Shown here: one piece after another, positions 15,978-25,342 of the stretch | Layout of the letters: every line of letters begins with the position of its first letter | How positions within the stretch are numbered: position 1 is the stretch's first letter | From: an uncultured Rhodocyclaceae bacterium | GTDB taxonomy: Bacteria; Pseudomonadota; Gammaproteobacteria; Burkholderiales; Rhodocyclaceae | Assembly (NCBI GenBank): GCA_907163075.1 | Contig: CAJQTY010000001.1 | Location: 1,612,001-1,676,000 of the forward strand | Direction of reading: 5' to 3' | Length of the DNA: 64,000 bases | Made by a program: the position numbers and the translations under genes | The notes under the pieces: model-generated | What the model was told of the DNA's origin: nothing | Seen by the model: only the letters and a program-made list of their open reading frames with translations | The model's database searches: none

Positions 15978-17620
15978 GCCCCAACTATGGCGAACTGCTG
16001 CGCCAATGGCTGCCCGCCGTCTGGCGCGAACGCGACGCCGATGCCGGCAGTGGCGACCTGGGCGATCTGCTGGCGGTTTACGGCGAGCTGCTCGATGCCT
16101 TCCACGGCACCGTCGCGCAGCGCCTTTACGACAGTTTCCCGGATCGTGACGCCGACGGCCGCCATTGCCAGGACTGGCTGTTGCCGTATATCGCGCAGTT
16201 GCTCGACGTGCGTCTGGTGTCGCCGGACGAGGCCGGGCGCCGTGCCGAACTGGCCGACGCCGTCGCCTGGCGCCAGCGCAAGGGAACGCGCGTCAGCATC
16301 GAAGCCATCGCCGAGGCGGTGGGTCAGTTCGAGGTCGAAATCCAGGAAGGCTGGAAGCGCGTGGCGATCACCCCGCGCGTCGATCGTCCACTGTTGCCGG
16401 AAGCCGCCTACGGCGAAGAAGACATCGCGGCGAATGCCGGCCCGGCAGCGCGCGCACGCCACCCCAGCCTGCCCGCCGCGACGCTCGACCTGCGCTATTG
16501 CTCACGCGCCGTGCGCTGCGATCCGGCCAACCCGGCCGCGCACCAGACGACCTTCGCCGGCGAAAGCCTGAGCTGGCGCCAGGTCAACCGGCACGGTCTG
16601 CCCTGTGCGCCGGACAGCTACCAGGATGTTTCGCGGCGTAGCGTCGATCTGCGCACGCCGGACTGGCGGCGCGGACATTTCCATCCGCGCCGCGTGCTGC
16701 TCCATCTGCCGCCGCCCGAAGGCCATTGTTCGGCGCGCGCGCCGGCGCTCAACTGGAGCGAGGTGCTCGCCCTCGGCGGCCACCACGACGGCCCGCACCT
16801 GCGCATCCGCACCACCAGCACGACCTGGAACGGCCTGAGCTTGCCGCTGATCAGCTACACCGGCCTCGGCGCGGTGCCGGTCAAGATGCGCGGCGTGGTG
16901 ACCTTCACCGCGGCCGCCGTTTACCGCTTCGAGAACCTGTGGCTCGATAACCGGCTGCAGATCGATGCCGGCGCCGCCCAGTTGCGCAACTGCGCGGCGC
17001 GCCAGTTGCGCGTGACGACCGCCGAGCGCGACGTTCCGGTGATCGAGGCGCGCGCCTGCCTGTTCAAGAAGGTCGAAGCCGCGCGCGGCCTCGTTCGCCT
17101 GGAATACGCCACGGTCCTCGATACGCTGCTGGCCGAACGCCTGGAAGCCAGCGACAGCATCCTGCTGCCGCCGCTGCGCAAGGACACGGTCGACAACGAC
17201 GTGCCGGCGGCCGGCTGCATCCGCTTCAGCCGCCTCTTCCACCTCCCGGAGAAGCCGGTGCCCAGCGATCCGCCCGACCCCGACGCGCCGCTGCTCGACA
17301 ACGATCCGCTGTGGCGCAGCCAGGGCCGGCGTTCGCCCCTGCGCTGCTTCAACGCCACGTGCACCAGCGCGCTGCCGCTGTTCTGGTCGCTGACCTTCGG
17401 CGAGCCGGGCTGCGGCGTGCTGCACCCGGACAGCGCCGTAGTCTTCCAGTCCGGCGCCGAGGATAACGGCGAACTCGGCGCCTGCCACGACTATCGGCAC
17501 GTGCTGCGTCAGCGCGCGGTGCTAGAAAAGCTCCAGGAATTTTTGCCGGTGGGCATGGAGGCCGTCCTGGTGGCCGATCCCAGCCTCACCTGCGCGCCGC
17601 CGAAAGTCACCAAAACCTGA
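15974..17620 (+). CDS. Phage tail protein I-like wedge/fibre connector
   Basis: The start at ATG 15974 overlaps the previous stop codon. Residues 1-150 match the gpI-type tail proteins (LLRQWLPAVWRERDADAG near the start, LLAVYGELLDAFHGTVAQRLYDSFPDRD, then CQDWLLPYIAQLLDVRLVSPDEAGRRAELADAVAWRQRKGT). The remaining 400 residues are a beta-rich, Cys-containing extension that could reach the cell surface or hold fibres. In eCIS loci this gene usually follows the second J gene, as here. The length of 548 residues is much longer than phage gpI (about 180), in line with other eCIS homologues. Confidence 0.8.
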   Translation: MSPNYGELLRQWLPAVWRERDADAGSGDLGDLLAVYGELLDAFHGTVAQRLYDSFPDRDADGRHCQDWLLPYIAQLLDVRLVSPDEAGRRAELADAVAWRQRKGTRVSIEAIAEAVGQFEVEIQEGWKRVAITPRVDRPLLPEAAYGEEDIAANAGPAARARHPSLPAATLDLRYCSRAVRCDPANPAAHQTTFAGESLSWRQVNRHGLPCAPDSYQDVSRRSVDLRTPDWRRGHFHPRRVLLHLPPPEGHCSARAPALNWSEVLALGGHHDGPHLRIRTTSTTWNGLSLPLISYTGLGAVPVKMRGVVTFTAAAVYRFENLWLDNRLQIDAGAAQLRNCAARQLRVTTAERDVPVIEARACLFKKVEAARGLVRLEYATVLDTLLAERLEASDSILLPPLRKDTVDNDVPAAGCIRFSRLFHLPEKPVPSDPPDPDAPLLDNDPLWRSQGRRSPLRCFNATCTSALPLFWSLTFGEPGCGVLHPDSAVVFQSGAEDNGELGACHDYRHVLRQRAVLEKLQEFLPVGMEAVLVADPSLTCAPPKVTKT

Positions 17621-17632
17621 ACGGGGAATGCC

Positions 17633-20602
17633 ATGAAAACCCAGATATCCCGCGATTCCTTCCAGCCTGGACAACGCTATTCCGGCGTCTATCTGCAACA
17701 GGGGCGCATGATCCTGGATGCCGACTGGAACGAACTCACCGAGATCGACAAGGCGCGCCTGGTCGATGCCCTGCGCGACGCCATCGCCGGCGGCGCGCCG
17801 CGCGTCGGCGGCCTGCGCGTCTACGCGGAGCCGCCGGGCTCGACCAACATCCTCGTCGCACCCGGCGCGCTCTACGTCGACGGCGTTCCGGCGCGGCTCG
17901 ATGCGCCGGCTCCGCTGGCGGTCAACGCCCAGCCCGAGTACCCGATCGCCGCCGACTACAGCGGCCAGAACCTGTTCCTTTACGCCGACGTCTGGGAACG
18001 CAGCGTTTCCGCCCTCGAACAGCCGGCGCTCATGGATGCCGCGCTGCACGGGGCGGATACCGCGACGCGCAGCCAGACCATGCTGCAGGTTAAGTGGTGC
18101 GCCAACGCCACCGACCCGCTCGACGAGAACGCCAACCCGTCGCTCGGCACGGCGCCGCTGCTCCTCAGGCTGCGCCTGATCGCCAGCAGCGGTGACGCCT
18201 GCGACCCCTGCGCCAGCCAGGTGCGCGTCGACGAGCGCATCGGCAACTACCTGTTCCGCGTCGAGGTTCACGACTACGACCCCGGCAGCCAGTGGCTGAC
18301 GCTCAAGTGGTCGCGCGACAACGGCGCCGAGGCCTGCGCGGTGGCTGCCATGCCGGCCGGTTTCAACCACGGCGACTGGGTCTGGGAATATTTCGACAGG
18401 GACACCGAGCGTCTGCTCGGCAACCACTTCGCGCCCAACCCGCTCAAGCTGCGCGGACTGATCAAGGAAAGCTGCGTCACGCCGAGCGGCGCCAGCGAGC
18501 CGAAAACCTGGGTCCGGCAATGGGACGGCTACCTGCGGATCAAGCTCGACAGCGGCGAGCTGAGCGGCCGCGACCGTGGCGTCGCGCTCTTCGCCGGTAC
18601 GCTCGACGACCCGGCGCAGGGCCGCGCCAGCCTCGACGGCGGCGTGCTCAAGCTCAACCTTGAACACCTGGAGCTTGAACTGGCGTGCAGCGGCCAGCGC
18701 TTCGTGCCGGGCGACTACTGGCTGGCCGCCGTGCGCGAGTCGGTCAATGTCGCCGGCCAGTACGTGCTGCCGGCCATGCCGGATCTCTCGGTTCCGGCCC
18801 AGGGAGAAGCGCCGCGCGGTGTGCGCCATCACTACCTGCTGCTCGGCGAACTGCGGGTGGACAGGAGGCTGGCGGCCACCGACGACGCCTTCAACCGGCG
18901 CATGGCCTTCCCGCCGCTGACCGACATTCACGCCACCGACGTCGGTTTTATCGATCGCTGCGCCGGCCTTTTCGCGGGCGCGCAGAACGTGCAGCAGGCG
19001 CTCGACAACCTCTGCGCCATCGGCGCCGAGGACATTGCCTACCTACTGCCCAACTGCGGGGTCTACGAGGGAATCTCGGTCAAGGACCACCTGCAAGCCG
19101 TGCTCGACCCGGACAGCGATGGCCGGCTGACGGTCAAGGCCGCGCTCGACACGCTGCTCTGCCGGCTCGACGCGGCGAGCGTGCCGCTCGACAAGAGCGA
19201 TGCCGCGCTGTGCAGCGACCTGCAGGTGCCCGAGGTGGTCAGCGTGCAGGATGCGCTCGGTATTCTCTGCGCCAGGTCCGGCGGCGGCTGCGCGGTGGCC
19301 GCCAGTTCGCCGGAACACCTCGGCGTCCTGCTCGCGGACTTCGCCAACTCCGCCACCGCCACCGATCTGTGGATCTGCCTCAAGGCCGGCAACTATCCGC
19401 TGGCCGACGTGCCGGTGATCGCCAACAAGCGCAGTCTGCGCATCTGCGGCGAAGGCCCGGAGTCGGTCACCATTCCCTTCAGCGGCAGCACGCTGAGCAT
19501 CGAAGCCGACGAAGTGATCCTGGAGAACCTGGCGCTTAGCTTCGCCAGGAGCGACGGCCAGCTGGCGATCGCGGCCAGTACCGCCGCCGTTCGCGGCTGC
19601 CAGTTCAGCCGCACCACGCGCGCCGCCAACGGGCCGGAAATGATCCGCGTCGGCGGCCCCGGCAACGGCGTTTGCGCCCTGGCCTGGCGCGACAGCACGC
19701 TGTACGCGCAGATCCGCACGGTGTCCGGCACCGGCGATCGCTGGGCCGGCCCGCAGGTGGTCGGCACTGCGGCGGTGAGCGAGGCGCTGCTGGCGCTCGG
19801 GCGCGAGGATGTGCTCGCCGACAAGCTGGCCTACGACGCGGCGCTGAACAGGGCGGTGACGTCGATCCTGGCGATGAACCCGGCACAGCGCACCACGTGG
19901 CGGGTCAACCTGCAGCAGTTGCCGGTGGACATCGTCCGCGCGCCTGGCGCTCGTGCCGCCAAGCCGGGGGTCAATGCCGCCGTCGAAGCGCTCGGCAAGG
20001 AAAGGGTCAGCCGCCGGGAAGTCGCCAGCGCGGTCGAGAGCCTCGTCGCGCAGTGGGTCGTTTACAGCCCGGACTATGCGCTGCGCCTGGTCAACCACAA
20101 AGTCGGCGGCGTCATCGAGGGCTGCCAGGTCGATGGCTGGCTGCTCTTCGGCAATGACATCGACGGCTACAGCCTGCCGCGTTCCGGCGGCCTCGGCGGC
20201 GTCAGCGTTGAGGGCGACGTCATCCGGAGCGGCGGCGAGGATCTGCAGTTGCGCGGCAACTACTTCGCCGCCATCAAGTCCAACCTGCCGCGGGATGCGC
20301 TCAACGCCGACGCGGCGCTGGTCATGCAGGTTGCCGGCCACACCCGGCTGTTCCTGGTAAACAATAGCCTGGGCGACGAGGAGAACTCCTTTACCGCCGC
20401 CAGCTTCGTCGGCCAGGGCAATACCTGGGACTATCGCGCGCAAAGGAATACCTGGCTGGGCTACGTGATCGCCGATCGTGCCAGTTTCACCGGTAATCTG
20501 CTGGGCGATTTCAACGACAATGCCAACATCGCCTGCAGCGCGCGTTCGTTCATGCTCGCCAACGCCGGCAACGTGCTGGTGGAGTTGTTTTCGACACGCT
20601 GA
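17633..20602 (+). CDS. Large DUF6519-type tail protein with beta-helix C terminus
   Basis: This 989-residue protein begins MKTQISRDSFQPGQRYSGVYLQQGRMILDADWNELTEI, a signature of DUF6519 proteins found next to eCIS and phage-like baseplates. Residues 1-480 are a mixed domain region with several Cys residues (CDPCAS near 190). From about 560 to the end, repeated short strands (NKRSLRICGEGPESVTIPFSG, LSIEADEVILENLAL and later VSVEGDVIRSGGEDLQLRGNYF) indicate a right-handed parallel beta-helix, typical of spikes or fibres that contact a surface. It is a good candidate for the target-binding or surface-exposed part of the particle, but no receptor can be inferred. Confidence 0.75.
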   Translation: MKTQISRDSFQPGQRYSGVYLQQGRMILDADWNELTEIDKARLVDALRDAIAGGAPRVGGLRVYAEPPGSTNILVAPGALYVDGVPARLDAPAPLAVNAQPEYPIAADYSGQNLFLYADVWERSVSALEQPALMDAALHGADTATRSQTMLQVKWCANATDPLDENANPSLGTAPLLLRLRLIASSGDACDPCASQVRVDERIGNYLFRVEVHDYDPGSQWLTLKWSRDNGAEACAVAAMPAGFNHGDWVWEYFDRDTERLLGNHFAPNPLKLRGLIKESCVTPSGASEPKTWVRQWDGYLRIKLDSGELSGRDRGVALFAGTLDDPAQGRASLDGGVLKLNLEHLELELACSGQRFVPGDYWLAAVRESVNVAGQYVLPAMPDLSVPAQGEAPRGVRHHYLLLGELRVDRRLAATDDAFNRRMAFPPLTDIHATDVGFIDRCAGLFAGAQNVQQALDNLCAIGAEDIAYLLPNCGVYEGISVKDHLQAVLDPDSDGRLTVKAALDTLLCRLDAASVPLDKSDAALCSDLQVPEVVSVQDALGILCARSGGGCAVAASSPEHLGVLLADFANSATATDLWICLKAGNYPLADVPVIANKRSLRICGEGPESVTIPFSGSTLSIEADEVILENLALSFARSDGQLAIAASTAAVRGCQFSRTTRAANGPEMIRVGGPGNGVCALAWRDSTLYAQIRTVSGTGDRWAGPQVVGTAAVSEALLALGREDVLADKLAYDAALNRAVTSILAMNPAQRTTWRVNLQQLPVDIVRAPGARAAKPGVNAAVEALGKERVSRREVASAVESLVAQWVVYSPDYALRLVNHKVGGVIEGCQVDGWLLFGNDIDGYSLPRSGGLGGVSVEGDVIRSGGEDLQLRGNYFAAIKSNLPRDALNADAALVMQVAGHTRLFLVNNSLGDEENSFTAASFVGQGNTWDYRAQRNTWLGYVIADRASFTGNLLGDFNDNANIACSARSFMLANAGNVLVELFSTR

Positions 20603-20675
20603 ATTTTTGGCAACGAGGGTCGTCGGGCCGGCCACCGCGGTCTGGCGAACCCGAGCCTGGATCAGGAGGTCCGCC

Positions 20676-22403
20676 ATGAAAACCTTCCAGTCGGCCCGCC
20701 CGCAGACGCTGTCGCGGCACAAGCTGGTGACCCGGCCGGCGCCCGCGCTGGCCAACCGGGTGGCGCTGCGCGACGTACTCGGCCATACGCTGCAGACCAA
20801 GCTCAAGGTCGGTGCTCCCGACGACGCCCACGAACGCGAAGCCGATTCGATCGCCGATCAGGTCATGGCCGCGCCGGAAGCGCTGGTGCAGCGCAAATGC
20901 GCGGCCTGCCAGAACGAGGACGACGAAGCGAAGCGCAAGGGCGTCGGCGGCACGGCCTTGCGCATCCAGCGCCTTGCGGCACCGGGCGCCGGGCGGACGC
21001 CGGCGGCGCCGGCCAGTGTCGGCCAGGTGCTCGCCAGTGCGGGCCGGCCGCTCGACGCGCCGCTGCGCGGTGACATGGAGCAGCGCTTCGGCTGCGATTT
21101 TTCACGCGTGCGCGTGCATTCGGGAGGGCTTGCCGAGCAGTCCGCGCACGAACTGAGGGCCAGGGCCTACACCGTCGGGCAGAACATCGTTTTCGGCGCC
21201 AGCGAGTTCGCGCCGGCCACGAGCGCCGGCCGCCGCCTGCTCGCCCATGAACTGGTGCACACCCTGCAACAGTCCGCCGGTGCGGCGACGGGAGTCGTGC
21301 AGCGCACGATCGGCGACGGCCATGACCTGCAGGCGGCGCGCTTTGCCGGCGACGCGGTGCTCGAGGCCTGCTTCGACGACGAGCGCCTGCTGCAGTCCGG
21401 CAACCGCGGCGCGGCCGTCGAGACACTCCAGCAGGCGCTGATCGATGCCGGATTTCCCCTGCCCAGGTTCGGCGTCGACGGCATTTTCGGGTCCGAGACG
21501 AACGGGGCGGTGCAGGATTTTCAGCGCGCGCACGGCCTCGATCCCGATGGGCTGGTCGGCCCCTTGACCATGGGGGCGCTCGATACCCAGTTCGCCGCCG
21601 GGCCGCTGCCGCCGGGTCCGCTTCCGCCAGTGCCGCCGCCGGTTCCGGCCGAAACGATCACCAGCGAGACGGTCGCCACGTCACCGGGAGCGCGCACGCG
21701 CACGACGATCGGCGTCGGCGAACGCGTCGATCTGACCCACGCGCCGGGCAGCGCCGTGTGGTCGACGACCGGCGGGCGACTGAACCGTCAGCGCGGCGAG
21801 ACGGTCCGCCTGACCGCGCCCGACACGACAAGGAGGATCACCGTGACGGCGGGCGGCGCGACGCTTGACTTCGACGTCCAGGCGCCGACCGGCGTACACA
21901 TGGACCGCTTCGCCGGGACCGGGGTCAAGCACACGCTCAACGCCGCCGATTCGGGGATCGAGACCTTGCCCTTCCTGCTGCCGGACACGGTGAATTTTGT
22001 CAACGTCCGCTATCGCGAACTCAACGTCGGCGCCACCGTCAGCAATCCCGGCCCGTATTCGTGCTTCAACAATTTCGGCCATTGCCGCACGGCGGCCGGA
22101 GGCGCCTGCCCCGACCTGGCGCTCACCGACACCGTTGTCGCCGGCAAGGGCACCCAGGCCGTGCTCGGCGACTGCGTCTATTCCGGCGACTGTCAGCAGG
22201 CGACGCCGTTCGTCGCCGGCAACATCACCTTCGCCATCCCCTATGAATACCGGGTCGGTACCGGCGCCTTCCGTAACTTTGCCACCGTCAACCAGGTCAG
22301 CGCGCTGGCCGCCGACCTCACGACGCTGAGCTCGGACAAGGCCGGCGCCCATGGCGATACGACAGTGGCGGCGGCCACCGTCGTCATTGCCGCATGTCCG
22401 TGA
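20676..22403 (+). CDS. DUF4157 metallopeptidase-like eCIS cargo candidate
   Basis: The start is taken at ATG 20676 behind AGGAGG, giving 575 residues. Residues about 45-210 are a DUF4157 (eCIS core) domain: DDAHEREADSIADQVM, the spacer VQRKCAACQ, then LDAPLRGDMEQRFGCDFSRVRVH and an intact zinc-peptidase HELVH at 191-195. Residues about 230-300 are a peptidoglycan-binding-type repeat (GNRGAAVETLQQALIDAGFPLPRFGVDGIFGSET). A Pro-rich linker and a beta-rich, Cys-containing C-terminal domain of unknown role follow (about 325-575). No signal peptide is present, fitting delivery by the particle rather than by Sec. DUF4157 proteins are strongly associated with eCIS loci, but whether they are toxins, processing enzymes or structural is not settled. 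Confidence 0.85.
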   Translation: MKTFQSARPQTLSRHKLVTRPAPALANRVALRDVLGHTLQTKLKVGAPDDAHEREADSIADQVMAAPEALVQRKCAACQNEDDEAKRKGVGGTALRIQRLAAPGAGRTPAAPASVGQVLASAGRPLDAPLRGDMEQRFGCDFSRVRVHSGGLAEQSAHELRARAYTVGQNIVFGASEFAPATSAGRRLLAHELVHTLQQSAGAATGVVQRTIGDGHDLQAARFAGDAVLEACFDDERLLQSGNRGAAVETLQQALIDAGFPLPRFGVDGIFGSETNGAVQDFQRAHGLDPDGLVGPLTMGALDTQFAAGPLPPGPLPPVPPPVPAETITSETVATSPGARTRTTIGVGERVDLTHAPGSAVWSTTGGRLNRQRGETVRLTAPDTTRRITVTAGGATLDFDVQAPTGVHMDRFAGTGVKHTLNAADSGIETLPFLLPDTVNFVNVRYRELNVGATVSNPGPYSCFNNFGHCRTAAGGACPDLALTDTVVAGKGTQAVLGDCVYSGDCQQATPFVAGNITFAIPYEYRVGTGAFRNFATVNQVSALAADLTTLSSDKAGAHGDTTVAAATVVIAACP

Positions 22404-22966
22404 TGGTGATGATGATGGACGCCGTCAGCCAGCGCGTGGCGGAGAAGCTTGCCGCCTTCGATAGCAAACAGGATCCGGCGCTGCTCCACGCGGCGCTGGA
22501 GATGATCGAGGCCGCCGAATGCGCGGCCGCCGACGACGCCTCGGCGCGCCCGGCGATGCTCGGGCGCTGGCTCGGCGTCCTGGCCGCGCTCGAACGGAAT
22601 ATCGACGCGCAGTGGGATGAGCAACAGTTGCCGACGAGCGGAGCGCCGCTGCCGCCGACGCATGGCGTGGTCTACCCGAGCGGCGAGACGGACCCGGAAA
22701 CGATCGCCGACGCGCTCGCGCGGGCGAGCTACGAGCAGGCGCTGCAAGCCAGCCGCGACTACGCCCGGCACTACGGAATCCAGTTCCAGCTCCGGCGCAT
22801 CGACGATGATGCAATGCTCGCCGTGGCACGGCTGCTCGCCGAGAGGTATTCGGCAGCGCCCGCGGATCGGCAGGAATTCGCGGATCTGCTGGCAGCCTCT
22901 GCGCTGAGCGAGCCGCGCCAGGCGCGTCTTCGCGCCTTCCTGCCCGGTGCCGCGCCGGCGCGATGA
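22394..22966 (+). CDS. Hypothetical protein downstream of DUF4157 gene
   Basis: This 190-residue helical, acidic protein is of unknown function. It overlaps the DUF4157 gene by 10 bp; the exact start is unclear because several ATG/GTG codons occur in the first nine (MSVMVMMMDAV). Sequence features are Ala- and Glu-rich helices (LHAALEMIEAAECAAAD) and a RDYARHYGIQFQLRRIDDDAMLAVARLLAERY stretch; no membrane span is visible. The overlap suggests a dedicated partner of the cargo, such as a chaperone, loader or immunity protein. That is inference from position only. Confidence 0.6.
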   Translation: MSVMVMMMDAVSQRVAEKLAAFDSKQDPALLHAALEMIEAAECAAADDASARPAMLGRWLGVLAALERNIDAQWDEQQLPTSGAPLPPTHGVVYPSGETDPETIADALARASYEQALQASRDYARHYGIQFQLRRIDDDAMLAVARLLAERYSAAPADRQEFADLLAASALSEPRQARLRAFLPGAAPAR

Positions 22967-22997
22967 TCGGCCGGCCTGGGCAGCCACCCGGACCAGG

Positions 22998-23234
22998 TCA
23001 TTGCGGTTTGCGCGAATACACGACGTGCCGGTCGGCGTGCGTGCGCCGCTGCACCACGCCCTGCGCCGCGAGGCGGGCGAGGGCGGAATGAATGCTGCGC
23101 ATGTCGCCGCACATTTTCGCCGGCAGCCACCACTTGGCGATGCCTTCGATGGTGTCGGCCGCATCCGGATGGCTATCCAGGTAACTCACGATGGCGTCGG
23201 CGATTGCCGCGAGGTGTTCGTCCCGAGACTGCAT
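22998..23234 (-). CDS. Small winged-helix-like protein
   Basis: This 78-residue protein on the opposite strand faces the end of the eCIS operon. The start at 23234 has an AGGGAGAG ribosome binding site 5 bases upstream. The sequence (DTIEGIAKWWLPAKMCGDMRSIHSALARLAAQGVVQRR, then a short beta hairpin HVVYSRKP) has the helix-turn-helix plus wing pattern of small MarR- or Rrf2-like DNA-binding domains. It could regulate the neighbouring eCIS genes or be an unrelated regulator. Confidence 0.6.
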   Translation of the reverse strand: MQSRDEHLAAIADAIVSYLDSHPDAADTIEGIAKWWLPAKMCGDMRSIHSALARLAAQGVVQRRTHADRHVVYSRKPQ

Positions 23235-23525
23235 GCCGACTCTCCCTGAAGTGTTTTGTAGAGATAAGCAACGAGTAAGCCAAGCGCATTAGGGACCGGT
23301 TTGCCCTTGCTTCCGGGCGGCCGCCGCGCGCGGGTCTGAAGGGGTGGGGCGCCGGCGACCCACCCGCCCAAGCCGCTGGCGAGCGAGCGGGTCGCCATTG
23401 ACCCGGCGCCGCAAAAAGGACGCCGGATGATATCCGCGCTGCTATAGTGATAGCGATTTGGTCGCCTCGCCTGGAGGCCGGCCTGATGCAGCGTGAGCTC
23501 TGCGTAATTCATTGGTGGTTCGTAC
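23235..23525. other. Intergenic region upstream of glycerol-3-phosphate dehydrogenase gene
   Basis: There is no gene here. It contains a long-loop inverted repeat, GGCGACCC (23354-23361) with GGGTCGCC (23389-23396). A promoter for the next gene probably lies between about 23420 and 23500, where the DNA turns AT-richer, but I cannot name precise hexamers. Confidence 0.3.
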
Positions 23526-25142
23526 ATGAAGCTTCGTGACAGCAACATCGAAAAATTGACCCAGGGAAGCTACGATGCCCTCGTGATCGGCGGCGGAATC
23601 AACGGCGCCGTCGCTGCGGCGGCGCTGTCCGGCAAGGGCGCCAGAGTCGCGCTGATCGAACAGCGGGACTTCGCCGGATTCACCAGCCAGCAATCGAGCA
23701 ACCTGGCCTGGGGCGGCATCAAGTACCTGGAAAGCCATGACTACGGGCTGGTCCGGGCGCTTTGCAAGAGCCGCAATCACCTGCTGGAGAACTATCCATC
23801 GCGGGTCGAGGAAATCCGTTTCTATTCCACGATCGAAACAGGCTTCCGCTTCCATCCGGCGTTCATCTGGGCCGGCACCTGGGTGTACTGGCTGTTCGGC
23901 AACTGCTTTACACAAGCCCCGCGCTGGCTGTCGAGAAAGACCGTCAATAGCGAAGAACCGGTGGTCGCCACCGATAATTTCTATGGGGGCTTCGAATACT
24001 CGGATGCCTACCTGCACGACAACGACGCCCGTTTTGTCTTTCAGTTCGTGCGTTCAGCGATGGATCGCGGCTGCATCGCGGCCAACTACGTGGAATCGCT
24101 CGGCGCGAGCCGCCACGACGGCGGCTGGACGACGCGCGCGCGCGACGTCATTTCCGGGCAGCAGTTCGAAATTCGCTCGAAGGTGCTGATCAACGCCGCA
24201 GGGCCTTTCGTGGACGATCACAACCGGATCACCGGCGAGCGGACCGAACATCGCCACATGTTCTCCAAGGGCATTCACCTGATCGTTCCGCGGGTGACGC
24301 CCAACCGCCGGATACTGACCTTCTTTGCCGACGACGGGCGCCTGTTCTTTGTCATTCCGATGGGCGTGAGAACGTGTATCGGGACGACCGACACGCGGAC
24401 CGATTCGCCGTTTTCCGAAGTGAGCGAAGAAGACCGCCAGTTCGTGCTCGACAACATCAACAAGCGCCTGAACCTTTACCAGCCGCTGACGCGCGCCGAC
24501 ATCATCTCCGAACGCTGCGGCGTGCGGCCGCTGGTGGTGAAAACGGGCGGCGCCGGCGGCGGCGAGCGGGACTGGCTGCAGATGTCGCGCAAGCACGAAA
24601 TCGACGTCGGCAAGGAGAGCGCGCATCTGAGCATTTTCGGCGGCAAACTGACCGATTGCGTCAACGTCGGCAACGAAGTCTCCGAAATCGTTGCTGCGCT
24701 CGGCGTCCGGCTGCCCTACCGGGACTACAAGTGGTACGGCGAGCCGCATTCCTCGGTGCGCAAGGAATACATGCATCAGGCCAAACTCATGCATCTCGAC
24801 AGCTACACCTCGCCGGCGTCGATCGAAAGCCTGAGCAGCCGCCTGTGGCGCCGCTACGATCAACAAGCCTTCGAACTGCTCGCCGATATTCGCGAGGATC
24901 CGCGCCAGGCCGAAGTGCTGATCAAGGGAACCGACTACATCCGCTGTGAAATCCGGCTGGCCAAGCAACAGGAGATGATCACCAAGCTCGACGACTTCCT
25001 GCGCCGGCGTTCGAAAATCGCCCTGGTCGTGCGCAAGGAAGATATCCGCCAGGCCGAGGGCCTGATGGAGGCGTGCGAAATTCTCTTCGGCGAACAGGCC
25101 AGGGAGAAATTCGACGAGTATTTCGAGCAAAAGCCGTCCTGA
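23526..25142 (+). CDS. glpD: FAD-dependent glycerol-3-phosphate dehydrogenase
   Basis: This 538-residue flavoprotein oxidises sn-glycerol 3-phosphate to dihydroxyacetone phosphate at the membrane and passes electrons to quinone. Near the N terminus is the dinucleotide-binding motif (ALVIGGGINGAVAAAAL, with the second beta strand VALIEQRDFAGFTSQQSSNLAWGGIKYL), which matches GlpD/GlpA enzymes. Later come FSKGIHLIVPR, LFFVIPMGVRTCIGTTDT and the SIFGGKLTDCVNVG motif, followed by a helical C-terminal domain. Length is usual for GlpD (about 500-560). It stands alone, with no glpF or glpK nearby. The substrate could differ within the family. Confidence 0.85.
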   Translation: MKLRDSNIEKLTQGSYDALVIGGGINGAVAAAALSGKGARVALIEQRDFAGFTSQQSSNLAWGGIKYLESHDYGLVRALCKSRNHLLENYPSRVEEIRFYSTIETGFRFHPAFIWAGTWVYWLFGNCFTQAPRWLSRKTVNSEEPVVATDNFYGGFEYSDAYLHDNDARFVFQFVRSAMDRGCIAANYVESLGASRHDGGWTTRARDVISGQQFEIRSKVLINAAGPFVDDHNRITGERTEHRHMFSKGIHLIVPRVTPNRRILTFFADDGRLFFVIPMGVRTCIGTTDTRTDSPFSEVSEEDRQFVLDNINKRLNLYQPLTRADIISERCGVRPLVVKTGGAGGGERDWLQMSRKHEIDVGKESAHLSIFGGKLTDCVNVGNEVSEIVAALGVRLPYRDYKWYGEPHSSVRKEYMHQAKLMHLDSYTSPASIESLSSRLWRRYDQQAFELLADIREDPRQAEVLIKGTDYIRCEIRLAKQQEMITKLDDFLRRRSKIALVVRKEDIRQAEGLMEACEILFGEQAREKFDEYFEQKPS

Positions 25143-25197
25143 AAGAGATTCTGAGCACGGCCAGGGGCGAGGCCGCTGCGTCGGCGAGCGCCGCATC

Positions 25198-25227
25198 AAA
25201 TTTCGGGTATCCGATTTCCGTGATTGA
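25198..25227 (+). repeat. Inverted repeat, left end of mobile region
   Basis: The 30-base sequence (ending CGATTTCCGTGATTGA) recurs in inverted orientation at 28086-28114 with two substitutions and one base missing. The pair bounds 2.9 kb of cassette, insertion-sequence and toxin-antitoxin debris, so it may mark the ends of a mobile unit or two copies of a small repeated element. Confidence 0.6.
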
Positions 25228-25342
25228 CCAGCACCCGAAGTGCTGCACTGCAGCAAGCAGCGTAACGGGGAATCAAATTGAATTATTTGATCGCCGGCAG
25301 CGGCCGACCCAGTCCGGCCTGTCGAGGTATTGAAAAGCAGCC

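Noticed and set aside
1417-22966. Prophage interpretation of the tail genes
   Set aside because: No terminase, portal, capsid, integrase or lysis genes; DUF4255, DUF4157 and the AAA+ ATPase are eCIS markers.
1417-22966. Type VI secretion interpretation
   Set aside because: No TssJ, TssL, TssM or ClpV homologues; the sheath is of the phage/eCIS single-protein type.
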